Source: JBKEDC01 sp047975205 (GTDB taxonomy: Bacteria > Bacteroidota > Bacteroidia > Bacteroidales > Prolixibacteraceae). From it: a stretch of DNA of 64,000 bases. Where the stretch lies: assembly GCA_047975205.1 (NCBI GenBank), contig JBKEDC010000037.1, positions 75,888-139,887 on the forward strand. Direction: 5' to 3'. The notes beneath the pieces are model-generated. The model searched no databases. It was not told the DNA's origin and saw only the letters and a program-made list of their open reading frames with translations. Positions within the stretch are counted from its first letter, which is position 1. The number at the start of each line of letters is the position of its first letter. Of this stretch, positions 27,261 through 37,922 are shown one piece after another. Position numbers and translations under genes: made by a program.

Positions 27261-27266
27261 CAAACA

Positions 27267-27294
27267 GAGAAAGCATCTTTTGAGATGCTTTCTC
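27267..27294 (-). terminator. Terminator at the end of the pectin locus
   Basis: A 12-bp perfect stem (27267-27278 with 27283-27294), loop of 4 nt, 20 nt beyond the last stop codon of the locus. The T tract on the minus strand is short (TGTTTG). Confidence 0.6.
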
Positions 27295-27313
27295 ATTCTT
27301 CTTTAGCAAAAGA

Positions 27314-29128
27314 CTACTTAAAATCTACAAAGCTATTGGCAAACATTTCTATGTTCGTGTAATATTCATTCAACGTGTATGCATTGGCATCATCTTTTGA
27401 TGGATCTAGCCCGTTGAGTTCTTCCCATTTGTCTGCCATACCATCGCCGTCATTATCAGTCACTGCCCCCGATTTCAACTCTGGATATCCGCCTACATCT
27501 TCAGGGTTGTCAATAATGCCGGTGTTGCTTCCCCATGTTCCACCATAGTCTGCCTTACCTGTTGCTGCTGATTCTATAATTCGCGCATCGACAGCATCAT
27601 AAACCAAGCTAGCCCCGACACTAGCCAACACATTAGCATAAGCCGATTCAGCATCTTCTAATTCATAGCTAAATGTTGCAACAGGCTCTGCGGTTACATA
27701 ATCGGTACGCACTTTTTCATCGCTTTCTTTATTTCCATCTAAGCCTAATAGGTTATTGACTGTTACCGGGCTATTGCCTTCCATAACATTTCCCGTAATA
27801 TAAATAGATGGGCTCTCCGAACTCGTTGCTCCATCATCGCTTGCGCGGGTAGGATCATAAAGCTCGAATATTCGCAATTTATTATTTTTTGTTCCGGGTC
27901 CCGGTTTATAATAATTATTTACAATGTTATAGCTAGAGCCTTCACCACCATACATGCTGTTATCTCCCCAATTGAAAATAACGTTATTGGTGAAGTCCAT
28001 AACATCTCTACCATTCATACCCGTACCTTTTCGATTTCCATCTAAACGCGGATTGCGACTGGAATTACTTGTGATGAGATTGTGGTGAAAGGTTACATTC
28101 TTACCGCCCCAAATGCCTCCATAGCCATGATTTCCTTTGGGATGAGTGGAATGATAAAAACTTTCGCCGACAATACAGTATTGCATGGTAAAATTTTCAT
28201 TAGCGTAGAAGCTGGCAACTTCATCGTTTGCCCATGAAAAGCTACAATGGTCGATGATGATATTCGATGCATAACGCCCCCAAGCAGCATCGTATTCACC
28301 GGAACCTACTGATGGACGAATGCGCAGGTATCTGATGATTACATTATTTACTCCTTCGTTAATTCTCAGGTTATTTCCTCGCAAACAAATACCGCTACCC
28401 GGAGCTGTTTGTCCGGCAATGGTGATGTTACCACTGGAAATTTGTAGTTCTTTTTTCAAATCGATGTATCCTCCAACTTGAAAAACAATAGTGCGAGCTC
28501 CCGAGCTTTCTACGGCATAGCGCAATGAACCTTTTAAATCGGTATCTGCCAATGTTGTCACAACATAAACATCTCCGCCTCGCCCTCCGGTTACTTTACT
28601 TCCGTATCCCTCAGCAGTTGGAAATGCTTTAGCTTCGGTAATACCTAAATCATCAGGCAACTTCGTATAGTTATATTCCGTATCACTATCTTCATAAGCT
28701 GTAAATAATACCGATAATTCGGCATTCTTCGTATTGCCATGTGCAGGTATTACTTTCAATAATATTTTGCCTGTTTCATCAACAGCGGCATCATCGGGGT
28801 AAGGTACATCTGTGATACTAAAATTATAGCTGTCGGCTCCGGCTAAATCTACTTTATCGCCAATCTGTTGTCGAGAACCTCCTTGGTGTGTATAATATGC
28901 GATGTAACTAGCCAAACCATCAGTATTGGTGATAGTTCCGGTCACAGCTTCGGGATTTGGAGCTCCATCCCCCACTTGCACTTGCAGTTGTGCTCCGGCA
29001 TCAAATTGTACTTCGGTAACAGCTGTACCTCCGTTATTGTCATCCCCATTGTTATTATCCGGGCTATCTGAACAGCTCACAAATGCAACTGCTGCAAGAA
29101 GCGGTATTGCATGTATTTTTAAATTCAT
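27314..29128 (-). CDS. Secreted pectate lyase, PL1-like, lipoprotein
   Basis: A 604-residue lipoprotein: signal peptide with lipobox ending FVSC at about residue 19, then an Asn/Gly/Asp-rich linker. Residues about 40-155 form an N-terminal beta domain. The lyase domain starts near FPTAEGYGSKVTGGRGG and has a beta-helix with TIAGQTAPGSG, IIIDHCSFSWANDEVASFY and HHNLITSNSSRNPRLDG; the last holds the catalytic-type arginine of PL1 lyases. The C-terminus has a DNDGDGMADKWEE calcium-binding repeat. It cleaves homogalacturonan by beta-elimination, by family inference. Last gene of the operon. Confidence 0.88.
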   Translation of the reverse strand: MNLKIHAIPLLAAVAFVSCSDSPDNNNGDDNNGGTAVTEVQFDAGAQLQVQVGDGAPNPEAVTGTITNTDGLASYIAYYTHQGGSRQQIGDKVDLAGADSYNFSITDVPYPDDAAVDETGKILLKVIPAHGNTKNAELSVLFTAYEDSDTEYNYTKLPDDLGITEAKAFPTAEGYGSKVTGGRGGDVYVVTTLADTDLKGSLRYAVESSGARTIVFQVGGYIDLKKELQISSGNITIAGQTAPGSGICLRGNNLRINEGVNNVIIRYLRIRPSVGSGEYDAAWGRYASNIIIDHCSFSWANDEVASFYANENFTMQYCIVGESFYHSTHPKGNHGYGGIWGGKNVTFHHNLITSNSSRNPRLDGNRKGTGMNGRDVMDFTNNVIFNWGDNSMYGGEGSSYNIVNNYYKPGPGTKNNKLRIFELYDPTRASDDGATSSESPSIYITGNVMEGNSPVTVNNLLGLDGNKESDEKVRTDYVTAEPVATFSYELEDAESAYANVLASVGASLVYDAVDARIIESAATGKADYGGTWGSNTGIIDNPEDVGGYPELKSGAVTDNDGDGMADKWEELNGLDPSKDDANAYTLNEYYTNIEMFANSFVDFK

Positions 29129-29189
29129 TGTTTGTATTTTATATACAAAGAAAGGATAATAAAATCATTATCCTTTCTTGTTTTCGTTT

Positions 29190-31004
29190 TTATAATCCAT
29201 CCGGATCACCGGCAGAGGTGCCATCGGTAACAGTGTAAATTCCGTTTTCATCCGGGGTTTCACTGAAAGGAGCTACCTCTAGTTCTGTCATGCCTTCTTT
29301 TACTAAACGATTATCTCCATAACCATATGCAAAATTATTGGTAGAAATTGAAGGCGCATCGCTTGATGTGCTATAAATAATACGGTTATCAGTACCGGTA
29401 AAATCAGCATAAATATTATTTGTTAGCGTAAAACTTGCATAAGCTTTATTACGCGAACGAATACCTCTATTAGTTTGATTAACAAATGTATTAGCATCAA
29501 CAAACACATCTCCAACATCACCGTTCAAATCTATAAAATAAGTAGTACCTGAAGCACAATCGGCAAATGTTGAATTCGTAATGTTTAATATTTCTACAGC
29601 TCCGGAAAAGTCCATTAACTCTGATGGGGCATCAATATTAGAAACCACGCAATTATCCACACTAAACTCTTTCACAGTTGTTGCTGTGAATTGGATAAAT
29701 CTTTCCGACAATGACAAATTGTTAAATATAGAATTTTTAAGTTCCAAACCGGCTGTACTTCCTTCAACTGTAACGAACGCAGAAACTCCGGATGTATTTT
29801 GGCAAGTAATGCCATCCAGCTCAAGAGTTGCATCAGTAAGCGTAAAGAAAACTCCTTCAAGCATTGGAGTCGCACCGTCGGCTGCTTTTAATGTAATATT
29901 CTTATCAATGACAATCTCACCCGTTGTATTAGCATAATTACCGTTTCCTAATTCAAAAGTAGTTCCACTTTCTGCTGCAGCAATAATATCAGCTAAATTA
30001 GCTGTATTATCAACAGGTGTTGCCCCACCTGCTGTTTTAATCCCGGTAACACCTTCTGCATGTCCGGCCTCTACACCATCAATATAAATAATGAACGTGT
30101 ATTTCATGTCGCCGTACTTCAAATCTGCAATGGTAGCTGTTCCTGCAATAGCAACCGTAGCGTCAATTGCAAACTCACCTTCTTGATCTTGGTTATATGG
30201 TTCATAAGTGATTGTACCGGCAGCAAAATCAGGATAGTCGGCTGCATTCCATGTAAGTAGCATATTTTGATTTGTTTCGCTTTCCATCACGGCTGTTACC
30301 TCATAGATAGGATAAGTAAGTGCAGTTGTTTTTCCATATGAATCATTACCTAAAAGCTCAAAAGTATATTCTGAATAGGGATCTAAATCTTCAAATATTA
30401 TTTCGGCATTCTCTACATCATCAGTCGTTAGGTTTTTTGTTTCTATTACTACCTCATCAAGCGAAGCCGTAATTTGTGTTGGTGTAACAGACGAATCTAA
30501 TGTCCATTGTATCGTTACTGTCTGACCACTAACTGCACTCACAAAAGTGGCTTGAGGAATTATGGGAGCATTGTATTTCGGACTAAAATAAACTGTTGTC
30601 CACGATGAGTTGATTGTATCTGCTGCCGAAGAAGTTGCTTGCACATAAGCATAATAAGTAACAACATCTGTTGAAAGCCCGTTGTAACTTAAGGTTGGCT
30701 CAATAACCCCGTTTTGCACACTAACGCAATTTTCTTCCCCCACAGTAGGTATTACACTGTTGATATCCACATTGCCGTCATATAAAGCAACAGTATATGA
30801 CTCTGCACCTTCCGAACCGCCCCATGTGAGAGTAATCTCACCATCAGTAGGTTTTGAGGTGTTAAAATTGGCTTCAACATTTGTTGGTGCATTCAAGCGA
30901 ACTTTAGAAAGTGTGTCATTCCCTGAATCTACATCATCTTCACACGAAGCTAGCATTATGAATGCTGCAAGAAACAAGGTAAAATATTTATAATGTTTTT
31001 TCAT
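29190..31004 (-). CDS. Surface lipoprotein with Fn3-like and DUF4957/DUF5123-like beta-helix domains
   Basis: A 604-residue lipoprotein started at 31004 (MKKHYKYFTLFLAAFIMLASCEDD; lipobox LASC). Two fibronectin-III-like modules occupy about residues 30-320 (VTLTW- and ADYPD-type segments). Then comes NLADIIAAAESGTTFELGNGNY, the usual start of a DUF4957 beta-helix, followed by repeats such as ITLKAADGATPMLEG and LELKNSIFNNLSLS. The C-terminus resembles DUF5123. Such proteins occur in pectin loci of Bacteroidota; a glycan-binding role at the cell surface is inferred. It lies between its DUF4957 paralogue and the PL1 lyase. Confidence 0.78.
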   Translation of the reverse strand: MKKHYKYFTLFLAAFIMLASCEDDVDSGNDTLSKVRLNAPTNVEANFNTSKPTDGEITLTWGGSEGAESYTVALYDGNVDINSVIPTVGEENCVSVQNGVIEPTLSYNGLSTDVVTYYAYVQATSSAADTINSSWTTVYFSPKYNAPIIPQATFVSAVSGQTVTIQWTLDSSVTPTQITASLDEVVIETKNLTTDDVENAEIIFEDLDPYSEYTFELLGNDSYGKTTALTYPIYEVTAVMESETNQNMLLTWNAADYPDFAAGTITYEPYNQDQEGEFAIDATVAIAGTATIADLKYGDMKYTFIIYIDGVEAGHAEGVTGIKTAGGATPVDNTANLADIIAAAESGTTFELGNGNYANTTGEIVIDKNITLKAADGATPMLEGVFFTLTDATLELDGITCQNTSGVSAFVTVEGSTAGLELKNSIFNNLSLSERFIQFTATTVKEFSVDNCVVSNIDAPSELMDFSGAVEILNITNSTFADCASGTTYFIDLNGDVGDVFVDANTFVNQTNRGIRSRNKAYASFTLTNNIYADFTGTDNRIIYSTSSDAPSISTNNFAYGYGDNRLVKEGMTELEVAPFSETPDENGIYTVTDGTSAGDPDGL

Positions 31005-31063
31005 TCTGTCCAAATTTATCTTTGAGATAGCCCTGCTAAAAGCAGAGCTATCCAATATTTATA

Positions 31064-32689
31064 TTAATTGTTTGTCCACCAACGCGACGCACCAATTTTG
31101 TTACCGCTTAACTCCGTATTCACAGTAAAATCAGCACGAGCCGGTTTCTTATAGGGGTTCTCTTCCAGAACCGTAGCTTTTTCATCATACATATCAGCAG
31201 ATATACCAGATGTTGCATCATACATACCTACCGTTCCGAAGTAATAATTATCTGCATAATCGAAAGGAATTTCATCACCTAGAGTTCCTCGACCTCCCCA
31301 ACGACCTCTATCGTCTTCGGGTGTAACAAACAAATTATTATTAGCTGTTATGATTGCCCCGGAGAATGTGGTATACAATAATTCATTTCCGGGGGCGTAA
31401 TAACATGAATTGTTGCTAAATATAAGTTCCGTCATGTTAGAACCCGTATCGAAGTCATTGCGCGACCCTCCAATATTACCATCATAACGTACTATCTGGC
31501 GTTTTGAATCATATCCAATATTATTGAACGTGTTGTGTGTGATACTCAGCACCGGAGTATATGATTTACGAATATCAATAAAGTCAGCTCCATTACATGC
31601 AAAATTTGCAAATACATTATTATTGAAAATTACAGAGTCAATTGCTACGGCATAGTTTCCATAGAATATGCCTTTCTGATAGTTGGCAAACGAACAATCT
31701 TCAACTGAAACACTATTCACATTAGCAGTTCCTCCTATAACTATCGTGTGACTTGCTCCACCGTTCAAACCGTCAATATCCAGTCCTTGGAAAGCTACAT
31801 TAACAGCCCCATCAATGGTAAACAGCATACCTTGCAGTTCCGGACGAGATGCATCATCAGCGTTAACGATCGTAATTGATTTATTCAAGATGATATTTGT
31901 TTCTTCAGCATAAGCATATACTCCACCACTCAAAAGAAGGACATCACCATCGGCTGCTGCTGCTACTGCTGCCACTAAATCGCTACCTGCTTCTAATATT
32001 GTACCGTCAGGTTTCGTTGTAGCTGTAACCTCACCACGAACTGCTTGACCATTATAAATAGCCACAATATATTCCGTTCCTGCCTCTGCACCTAAAGTTG
32101 CTTCTCCTGCTGAGATTTCATCGGCAGTTAGCTCGTAAGTGGCTTCTTCTTTTGTTGCCTGATTTATAAGCAATAATGAGGTCACTGCTGTTCCTGCTTC
32201 CCATGTTACTCGGATCACAGCGTTAGTGGTCTCAATATTTGTGATAATATTTTCAGATCCTGTTTCAAAATAATAGGGTGTCCATTTTGAGTCTGCTGTA
32301 CCTTCTATCAAGCTTATTGCTTGCACATATACCGTTAATGCGGTATCTTGAGGCAAACTATATGCAATATATGGATTTGCACTTGTTGTTGACGCAATGT
32401 TGTAGTCAGCTTGCACAAAATTAGGAGAATCAAAATCAATATTAGCCAAATCTTGCCCTAAACTATCAATAAAGAATGCTACATTATAACGCTCGGCATC
32501 TTTCACATCATCCCAATATACACGGGCATTAACACTACTAAAAACACGAACTTCAACATCTATTGGCGAAAATACGCGTTCTGTTTGACCTAATCCATCT
32601 ACCAGCGGATCAATATCATCTTGACAAGCCGTAAAAAATAATGATGCTGTACAGAATAGGTATACTATATTTTTAAAATATCTTTTCAT
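31064..32689 (-). CDS. Surface lipoprotein, DUF4957/DUF5123-like
   Basis: A 541-residue lipoprotein (MKRYFKNIVYLFCTASLFFTACQDD; lipobox FTAC). An Fn3-like part (about residues 40-230) is followed by a beta-helix beginning LEAGSDLVAAVAAAADGDVLLL and containing ITIVNADDASRPELQGMLF. The C-terminal DUF5123-like part ends GNKIGASRWWTNN. It is paralogous to the next gene in architecture and to the broken fragment at 39691-40368, which ends in GDPRWW. It is encoded 36 nt downstream of susD. Likely a surface glycan-binding protein. Confidence 0.78.
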   Translation of the reverse strand: MKRYFKNIVYLFCTASLFFTACQDDIDPLVDGLGQTERVFSPIDVEVRVFSSVNARVYWDDVKDAERYNVAFFIDSLGQDLANIDFDSPNFVQADYNIASTTSANPYIAYSLPQDTALTVYVQAISLIEGTADSKWTPYYFETGSENIITNIETTNAVIRVTWEAGTAVTSLLLINQATKEEATYELTADEISAGEATLGAEAGTEYIVAIYNGQAVRGEVTATTKPDGTILEAGSDLVAAVAAAADGDVLLLSGGVYAYAEETNIILNKSITIVNADDASRPELQGMLFTIDGAVNVAFQGLDIDGLNGGASHTIVIGGTANVNSVSVEDCSFANYQKGIFYGNYAVAIDSVIFNNNVFANFACNGADFIDIRKSYTPVLSITHNTFNNIGYDSKRQIVRYDGNIGGSRNDFDTGSNMTELIFSNNSCYYAPGNELLYTTFSGAIITANNNLFVTPEDDRGRWGGRGTLGDEIPFDYADNYYFGTVGMYDATSGISADMYDEKATVLEENPYKKPARADFTVNTELSGNKIGASRWWTNN

Positions 32690-32725
32690 AAACTAAATTG
32701 TTTTTATGCGATTACGCATGAAATA

Positions 32726-34567
32726 CTAATTAAAGAAAGCTTGATAGAACTCATAGTTTTCCAACTGACCGTTACTACTTTCCAAAAGCTCTCTCCATAG
32801 TGGCCAATATTGGTAAGCATCCGGATCATTCCGATAAAGGTTATCTCTAATTTCTAAGAATGTGGTATAACTTTGAGATGTTTCATCGGTAGGAATCCAA
32901 GTCGCATTTTCCTCATAGATAGATGACATATCGGCTGTTTCACCTCTTTCTAAACCATAATATTGCAGTGATTCGCCATCATCTGCTATTTTGAAATATA
33001 CTTTTGAAGGCACATTACTATAATCAAATGCTACTGTTCCATATGTTCCCGATGTTTGTCCGATTAGGGCAGTCATACGAGCTTGTGTTTCTTTCAATTT
33101 GTCGCCCAACAGTCCCCAACGAATTAGAGCTTCTTTACGAATACATTCACCGGCAAATTCAAATTTATGCTCTTCTTGAATAGCTGCTAACATATCTTCT
33201 TTCGAGCTGATGTTGTTCAAATAATCATCAACACCTTCTGCCCGATGGTCTGTATCAAAAGCACGCTCGCGAATCATACGCAAATAGATTTTTGCTGCCG
33301 CTGCTCCATCAATATAGTTTACTGCTTCAGCTGCCATTAAAACAACCTCTGCATAGCGCATATAGATTTTATTTACTCCATCATCATTAGTTGATGTTAC
33401 GTAACGACTCATCCATTCATAACGATATTTACCCATGTTCCATGCGCGAACGTTTGTTAGTTGTTGTTGGGCAAAACCATCAATAGGGTTTCCCCATTCA
33501 TAAGGCACACAGGTAATATCTCGACGAGTATCTCCGGCTGCAAAGTCGTAATACAGGGTTGGCGCAATAAACGCACTACCACCACGCGCTTGAGCCGTAT
33601 ATTGGTCAATACCTCGATGCCGCACAGCAAATGTAAAGTTCACACGGCCACGACCATCGGCGAATGGAATCTCCCAAAGAGATTCACCTCCCGCTGAGAT
33701 ATTATCTTCCATATTTCGACGGAAGATTGTTTCATAATCCAATAACGAACAAGTTCCGCTGTTGATAATCGACAAGCATTCTTCTTTTACCAACGCCATC
33801 ATCTTATCTTCAGACAAGTCCTCATCATCGGTTTGAGACAAATAATCACTGTCGCCCAAACGTTGACCATAGCCACAAGCCATGAGTGCTAATTTAGCAC
33901 GCAAACCTTTTACGTAAGCTTTGTTTACATTCTCGGTCGAAGTAGTCAAATCATCACCATTTGGCCATGCCACTAATTCTGATGCTTCCCCAAGATCAGC
34001 TAATAATTGTTTATAAACTTCATCTCGATCTGTACGTGGTAAATAAGTCGTTTCTGAGGATATCGGCTCAAAACGATAAACCACATCTCCCCAAGCTTTA
34101 AGTAAATCATGGTAATAAATAGCACGAAGGGTTAGTGCTTCGCCTAACAGGTGAGCCATTTTATAGTCTGAAAGATCAGCATATGTGCGTAAACCTTGAA
34201 TCGACATATTAGCGCGTTCGATACCTTCATACATTTTAGTCCATGCCTCGTTGTTCCGGTTCATTTGCGAGTTGTCGGGTGTTGCACTATAACAAGTTAA
34301 ATCTGATTTATCATCGTCAGTTTCTATTCCACTCAAAATCTCGGCATCAGTATTCATTCCGTAATAAGGGATAAATCTACCACGATGTGCATTTGTTTCC
34401 GCAAAGGATATTTTAATGCCGTCAACAGCACCGGAGGCTAAATCGTAACTAGAGAATATGACTGACTCATCCATAGTTGACTGAGCCGGTGCATCAAGAA
34501 AGTCTTTACACGATGTTAGCGAGAGTCCGCCGATGAGTGTAAGTGCTATGTATATTTTTTTCTTCAT
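32726..34567 (-). CDS. RagB/SusD family nutrient-uptake outer-membrane lipoprotein
   Basis: A 613-residue SusD-like protein, the substrate-capturing lid of the SusC transporter. Its lipoprotein signal is MKKKIYIALTLIGGLSLTSC, followed by KDFLDAPAQSTMDESVIFSS, the usual SusD opening. The TPR-like region contains GEALTLRAIYYHDLLKAWGDV, and KIYMRYAEVVLMAAEAVNYI is also characteristic. Full length. It lies 23 nt downstream of its susC partner. Probable ligand is a pectin fragment, inferred from the flanking lyases. Confidence 0.93.
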   Translation of the reverse strand: MKKKIYIALTLIGGLSLTSCKDFLDAPAQSTMDESVIFSSYDLASGAVDGIKISFAETNAHRGRFIPYYGMNTDAEILSGIETDDDKSDLTCYSATPDNSQMNRNNEAWTKMYEGIERANMSIQGLRTYADLSDYKMAHLLGEALTLRAIYYHDLLKAWGDVVYRFEPISSETTYLPRTDRDEVYKQLLADLGEASELVAWPNGDDLTTSTENVNKAYVKGLRAKLALMACGYGQRLGDSDYLSQTDDEDLSEDKMMALVKEECLSIINSGTCSLLDYETIFRRNMEDNISAGGESLWEIPFADGRGRVNFTFAVRHRGIDQYTAQARGGSAFIAPTLYYDFAAGDTRRDITCVPYEWGNPIDGFAQQQLTNVRAWNMGKYRYEWMSRYVTSTNDDGVNKIYMRYAEVVLMAAEAVNYIDGAAAAKIYLRMIRERAFDTDHRAEGVDDYLNNISSKEDMLAAIQEEHKFEFAGECIRKEALIRWGLLGDKLKETQARMTALIGQTSGTYGTVAFDYSNVPSKVYFKIADDGESLQYYGLERGETADMSSIYEENATWIPTDETSQSYTTFLEIRDNLYRNDPDAYQYWPLWRELLESSNGQLENYEFYQAFFN

Positions 34568-34590
34568 TTTATTCGCTTTATAGAATTATA

Positions 34591-37500
34591 TTAGAAATTA
34601 AGATTCACACCAAACACCCACTGACGAGCACGAGGATAGGCCGAGTAATCAACTCCCGGAGTAAGAGAAGTATTTCTAATTGTTGAAACTTCAGGATCTA
34701 AACCTGAATATTTAGTAATACAGAATAAGTTATAACCTGAGGTATAGAAGCGTAGGTTATCTATTTTTAATCTGTTTAATATTTTCTTAGGTAATGTATA
34801 ACCGATAGTCAGGGTTGCTAAACGGAGGTATGAACCATCTTCTACAGCCCAATCAGAAAATACATAGTTTTGCAAGTAAGGCGACCAAGTTGTTGCATTT
34901 GCATTTATTTCGTCTAATTTGGCTAAATCTGTTGTATATTCTCCATTATTATCAATAATAGTAAAGCGATTTCCTGCCGATTGACTTTCTAACAGATTAC
35001 GGTATGGATAGCTATAAGCCGAGGTTTCATATTCAATTTTGTTTGCATTATAAACATCACCCCCAATACGGTAGTTGAAAATAGCAGCAAAATCGAAGCC
35101 ATAAGCATAAGCATTAATAGTGAACCCCCCGGTAGCCAAGGGATTTGCATTACCGATGACTTCACGGTCGCTGGTATCAACAGTACCATTCTCATCTAAA
35201 TCTTCAAACTTCTGCATACCGGGACGGACATCACCAAAGGTTGAGCTAGGAGCGGCTACGCCTTCTTTAAGCATCCATTTTCCGGCAGTTTCGTCGTATC
35301 CTTGAAAATCAGAAGTCTTATACATACCGGCATGACGGTATCCATACATTTCTCCGACAGCGCCTCCTCTTCGAACTAGGAATTCATCAGGAATTGCCGT
35401 TGAAGCCCAATTGGTTCCTTGGGTAAAATCTTCCATTTGTCCTAATGTAATAATCTTATTTTTATTAAATCCGATATTAAAATTGGCACTAATTCCCCAA
35501 TCCTTCTTCGTTACGGCATTCCAGTTTAAAGAGAATTCTAAACCTTTATTCTCGGTTTCACCCATGTTACGATATTGGTTATCATAACCGGTTCCTGTAA
35601 CCGGGAAAAGCATTAATAAGTCTTTTGTTGTGTTCCAGTAAGCATCGATAGTACCACTCAATTTTGTACCAAATAATGTCCAATCCAGACCAATGTTACG
35701 TGTGTATGTCGTCTCCCAAACCAAATCCGGATTAGCCATAATCTTAGAAGGATTCCAGACACTGTTAACATCATTTAGCCAAAGCGTGTTGCTTGAGTTG
35801 TAATATTGACTCATCTGACCTCCCGGAATGTTGTTATTACCTGCAGTACCGTAACTCAAGCGCAATTTTAAATCATCTAACCAATTACTTGAATTGTTCA
35901 TCCAATCTTCACTTGAAATACGCCAAGCAAATGCTGCCGATGGGAAGTATCCCCATTTGTTACCTTCTGCAAAACGACTGGAACCATCAGCACGAAAAGT
36001 AGCTGAAAGAAGGTATTTACTTTGATAATCATAATTTACACGACCAAAAAATGACAATAATTTATCATCCGGATTTAGGCTATTATCAATGGTATAGGCT
36101 GTACCTTGGGTAGATAGTTTATACGCATCTTCAAAAGAAAAATCTTCAGGAAAACCTTGAACCTCTGTAGTAAAATCGGTTTCTGTAGTTGATACGATCT
36201 CCATACCGGCTAAAACATTTAAGTGGTGGTCATCGTTATCAATGACTTTGGAGAAGTCATAATTTAAGGTGTTTGCATTACGGAATTTATCTCTTTTAGT
36301 ATCTGTAAAACGAATTGCAGGAAGATCTTGATTTTCAGCTGCTGCGTTGTTTTGCACATAATATGTTGTTTTACCAAAGAATCGTTTATCATTATAAGTG
36401 TAATTCTCAATACCAATATCTGATTTAAATTTCAGGTTATCGATAATTTCCCATCCAAAGCTACCATACATATTTAGGTTTCTTTTCTCGCGTAAACGAT
36501 CATTATCCCACACCGAAGTAATCGGATCGATTAGGTAACTCGAAATATCCTCATCTGTTGCCGACGAGGAAACATCACCCAACGGAATCGGAGAGTAAAT
36601 AATCGTTTGTTTGTAGCGAGCATCTCGAGCTGTACCACCATCACTCATATCACTAGCGCCACCGCCTTCAGTAGTAGAATCTGAATAACGAACAGAAAAA
36701 GATAGATCAATCTTCTCATGTGGTTTTGCATTCAACTTCAGTGTTAAGTTATCGCGTTTAAAACCGGAACCAAGCATTATTGCATCTTCATTATATCCGG
36801 CATAGGTGAAAGCATATTTAATCTTCTTATTTCCTCCGCGAACGCTCAAATCTTGACTAAAAACAGTTCCTGTCTTACCATAAACTTGCTCTTGCCAATT
36901 ATTTCCGGCTTGTCCCATGAACAAGTCCATATCATCATAATTTCCAAATAAATTGGTATATGAACTCATATTACTTGTTCCATTACGGAGCATCGTATAT
37001 TCATACATCCAATCTACATAATTGTACGTATCCATAACATCATACTGTGATGCCATCCTTTTGACCCCGGTAAAAGCATTGTAGCTTACTTGTACCTTCC
37101 CGGATTCACCACTTTTAGTCGTAATAATAATTACGCCATTTGCACCGCGAGAACCATAAATGGCCGTTGACGATGCATCTTTCAGCACATCAATTGATTC
37201 AATATCGGCGGGAGCAATATCGTTCATGCTTGAAACCGGAAAACCATCAACGATAATAAGTGGCGAATTGTCTTGAGTAATAGAACCGCCACCGCGGACA
37301 CGAATAGTCATCTCGGCATCAGGAGCTCCTTCTGTTGATGAAATCTGGACACCTGCCAATCGACCTGAAAGTGCTTCCGTAGCTGAAGCCACCGGTATTT
37401 GTTTCAAGCTTTCACCTCCAACCGATGCTACAGAACCTGTAATATCGCGTTTTTTCACCGTGCCATAACCCACAGCAACGACTTCATCCAAACCGATAGC

Positions 37501-37869
37501 GTCAGGAAGTAAAGTTATGTCGATTTTTCCGGAAGTAACCACTGCTTCTTCACTTCTCATACCTACAAATGAAAAAACTAATGTAGCACGCGGCTTAACT
37601 CCATTAATAGTGTAATTACCATCAATGTCTGTAATCGCACCATTGGTAGTTCCTTTTTCAATAACGGTAACTCCGGGGAGGCTAATGCCATTCTCATCGG
37701 TTACCCTACCGGTTACCTTAGAAGCTCCTTGCATCAATTGCTCTTGCACTCTTTCTGCATAGGCATTCGTCATACCGAAGAAGAGAGTCAAAAGCATAAA
37801 TCCGGAAACTACTCCGAATTTCAGCAGACTTTTCAGTCCACCCGCTTTTTTGTAAAAATTTCTATCCAT
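34591..37869 (-). CDS. SusC/RagA family TonB-linked outer-membrane transporter
   Basis: A 1092-residue TonB-dependent barrel. After the signal region (residues 1-40) comes a carboxypeptidase-like domain (VTGRVTDENGISLPGVTVIEKG), then the SusC signature DEVVAVGYGTVKKRDITGSV and a plug with RVRGGGSITQDNSPLIIVDGFPV. IESIDVLKDASSTAIYGSRGANGVIIITTK ends the plug, and the barrel closes with YPRARQWVFGVNLNF. It forms the import channel with the SusD protein that follows. A closely similar but truncated copy is at 40352-42601. Confidence 0.95.
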   Translation of the reverse strand: MDRNFYKKAGGLKSLLKFGVVSGFMLLTLFFGMTNAYAERVQEQLMQGASKVTGRVTDENGISLPGVTVIEKGTTNGAITDIDGNYTINGVKPRATLVFSFVGMRSEEAVVTSGKIDITLLPDAIGLDEVVAVGYGTVKKRDITGSVASVGGESLKQIPVASATEALSGRLAGVQISSTEGAPDAEMTIRVRGGGSITQDNSPLIIVDGFPVSSMNDIAPADIESIDVLKDASSTAIYGSRGANGVIIITTKSGESGKVQVSYNAFTGVKRMASQYDVMDTYNYVDWMYEYTMLRNGTSNMSSYTNLFGNYDDMDLFMGQAGNNWQEQVYGKTGTVFSQDLSVRGGNKKIKYAFTYAGYNEDAIMLGSGFKRDNLTLKLNAKPHEKIDLSFSVRYSDSTTEGGGASDMSDGGTARDARYKQTIIYSPIPLGDVSSSATDEDISSYLIDPITSVWDNDRLREKRNLNMYGSFGWEIIDNLKFKSDIGIENYTYNDKRFFGKTTYYVQNNAAAENQDLPAIRFTDTKRDKFRNANTLNYDFSKVIDNDDHHLNVLAGMEIVSTTETDFTTEVQGFPEDFSFEDAYKLSTQGTAYTIDNSLNPDDKLLSFFGRVNYDYQSKYLLSATFRADGSSRFAEGNKWGYFPSAAFAWRISSEDWMNNSSNWLDDLKLRLSYGTAGNNNIPGGQMSQYYNSSNTLWLNDVNSVWNPSKIMANPDLVWETTYTRNIGLDWTLFGTKLSGTIDAYWNTTKDLLMLFPVTGTGYDNQYRNMGETENKGLEFSLNWNAVTKKDWGISANFNIGFNKNKIITLGQMEDFTQGTNWASTAIPDEFLVRRGGAVGEMYGYRHAGMYKTSDFQGYDETAGKWMLKEGVAAPSSTFGDVRPGMQKFEDLDENGTVDTSDREVIGNANPLATGGFTINAYAYGFDFAAIFNYRIGGDVYNANKIEYETSAYSYPYRNLLESQSAGNRFTIIDNNGEYTTDLAKLDEINANATTWSPYLQNYVFSDWAVEDGSYLRLATLTIGYTLPKKILNRLKIDNLRFYTSGYNLFCITKYSGLDPEVSTIRNTSLTPGVDYSAYPRARQWVFGVNLNF

Positions 37870-37922
37870 AAAATTCTCTCGTTAAAAATTGATTATATTG
37901 ATTGTGTGAGATTATTATTTAA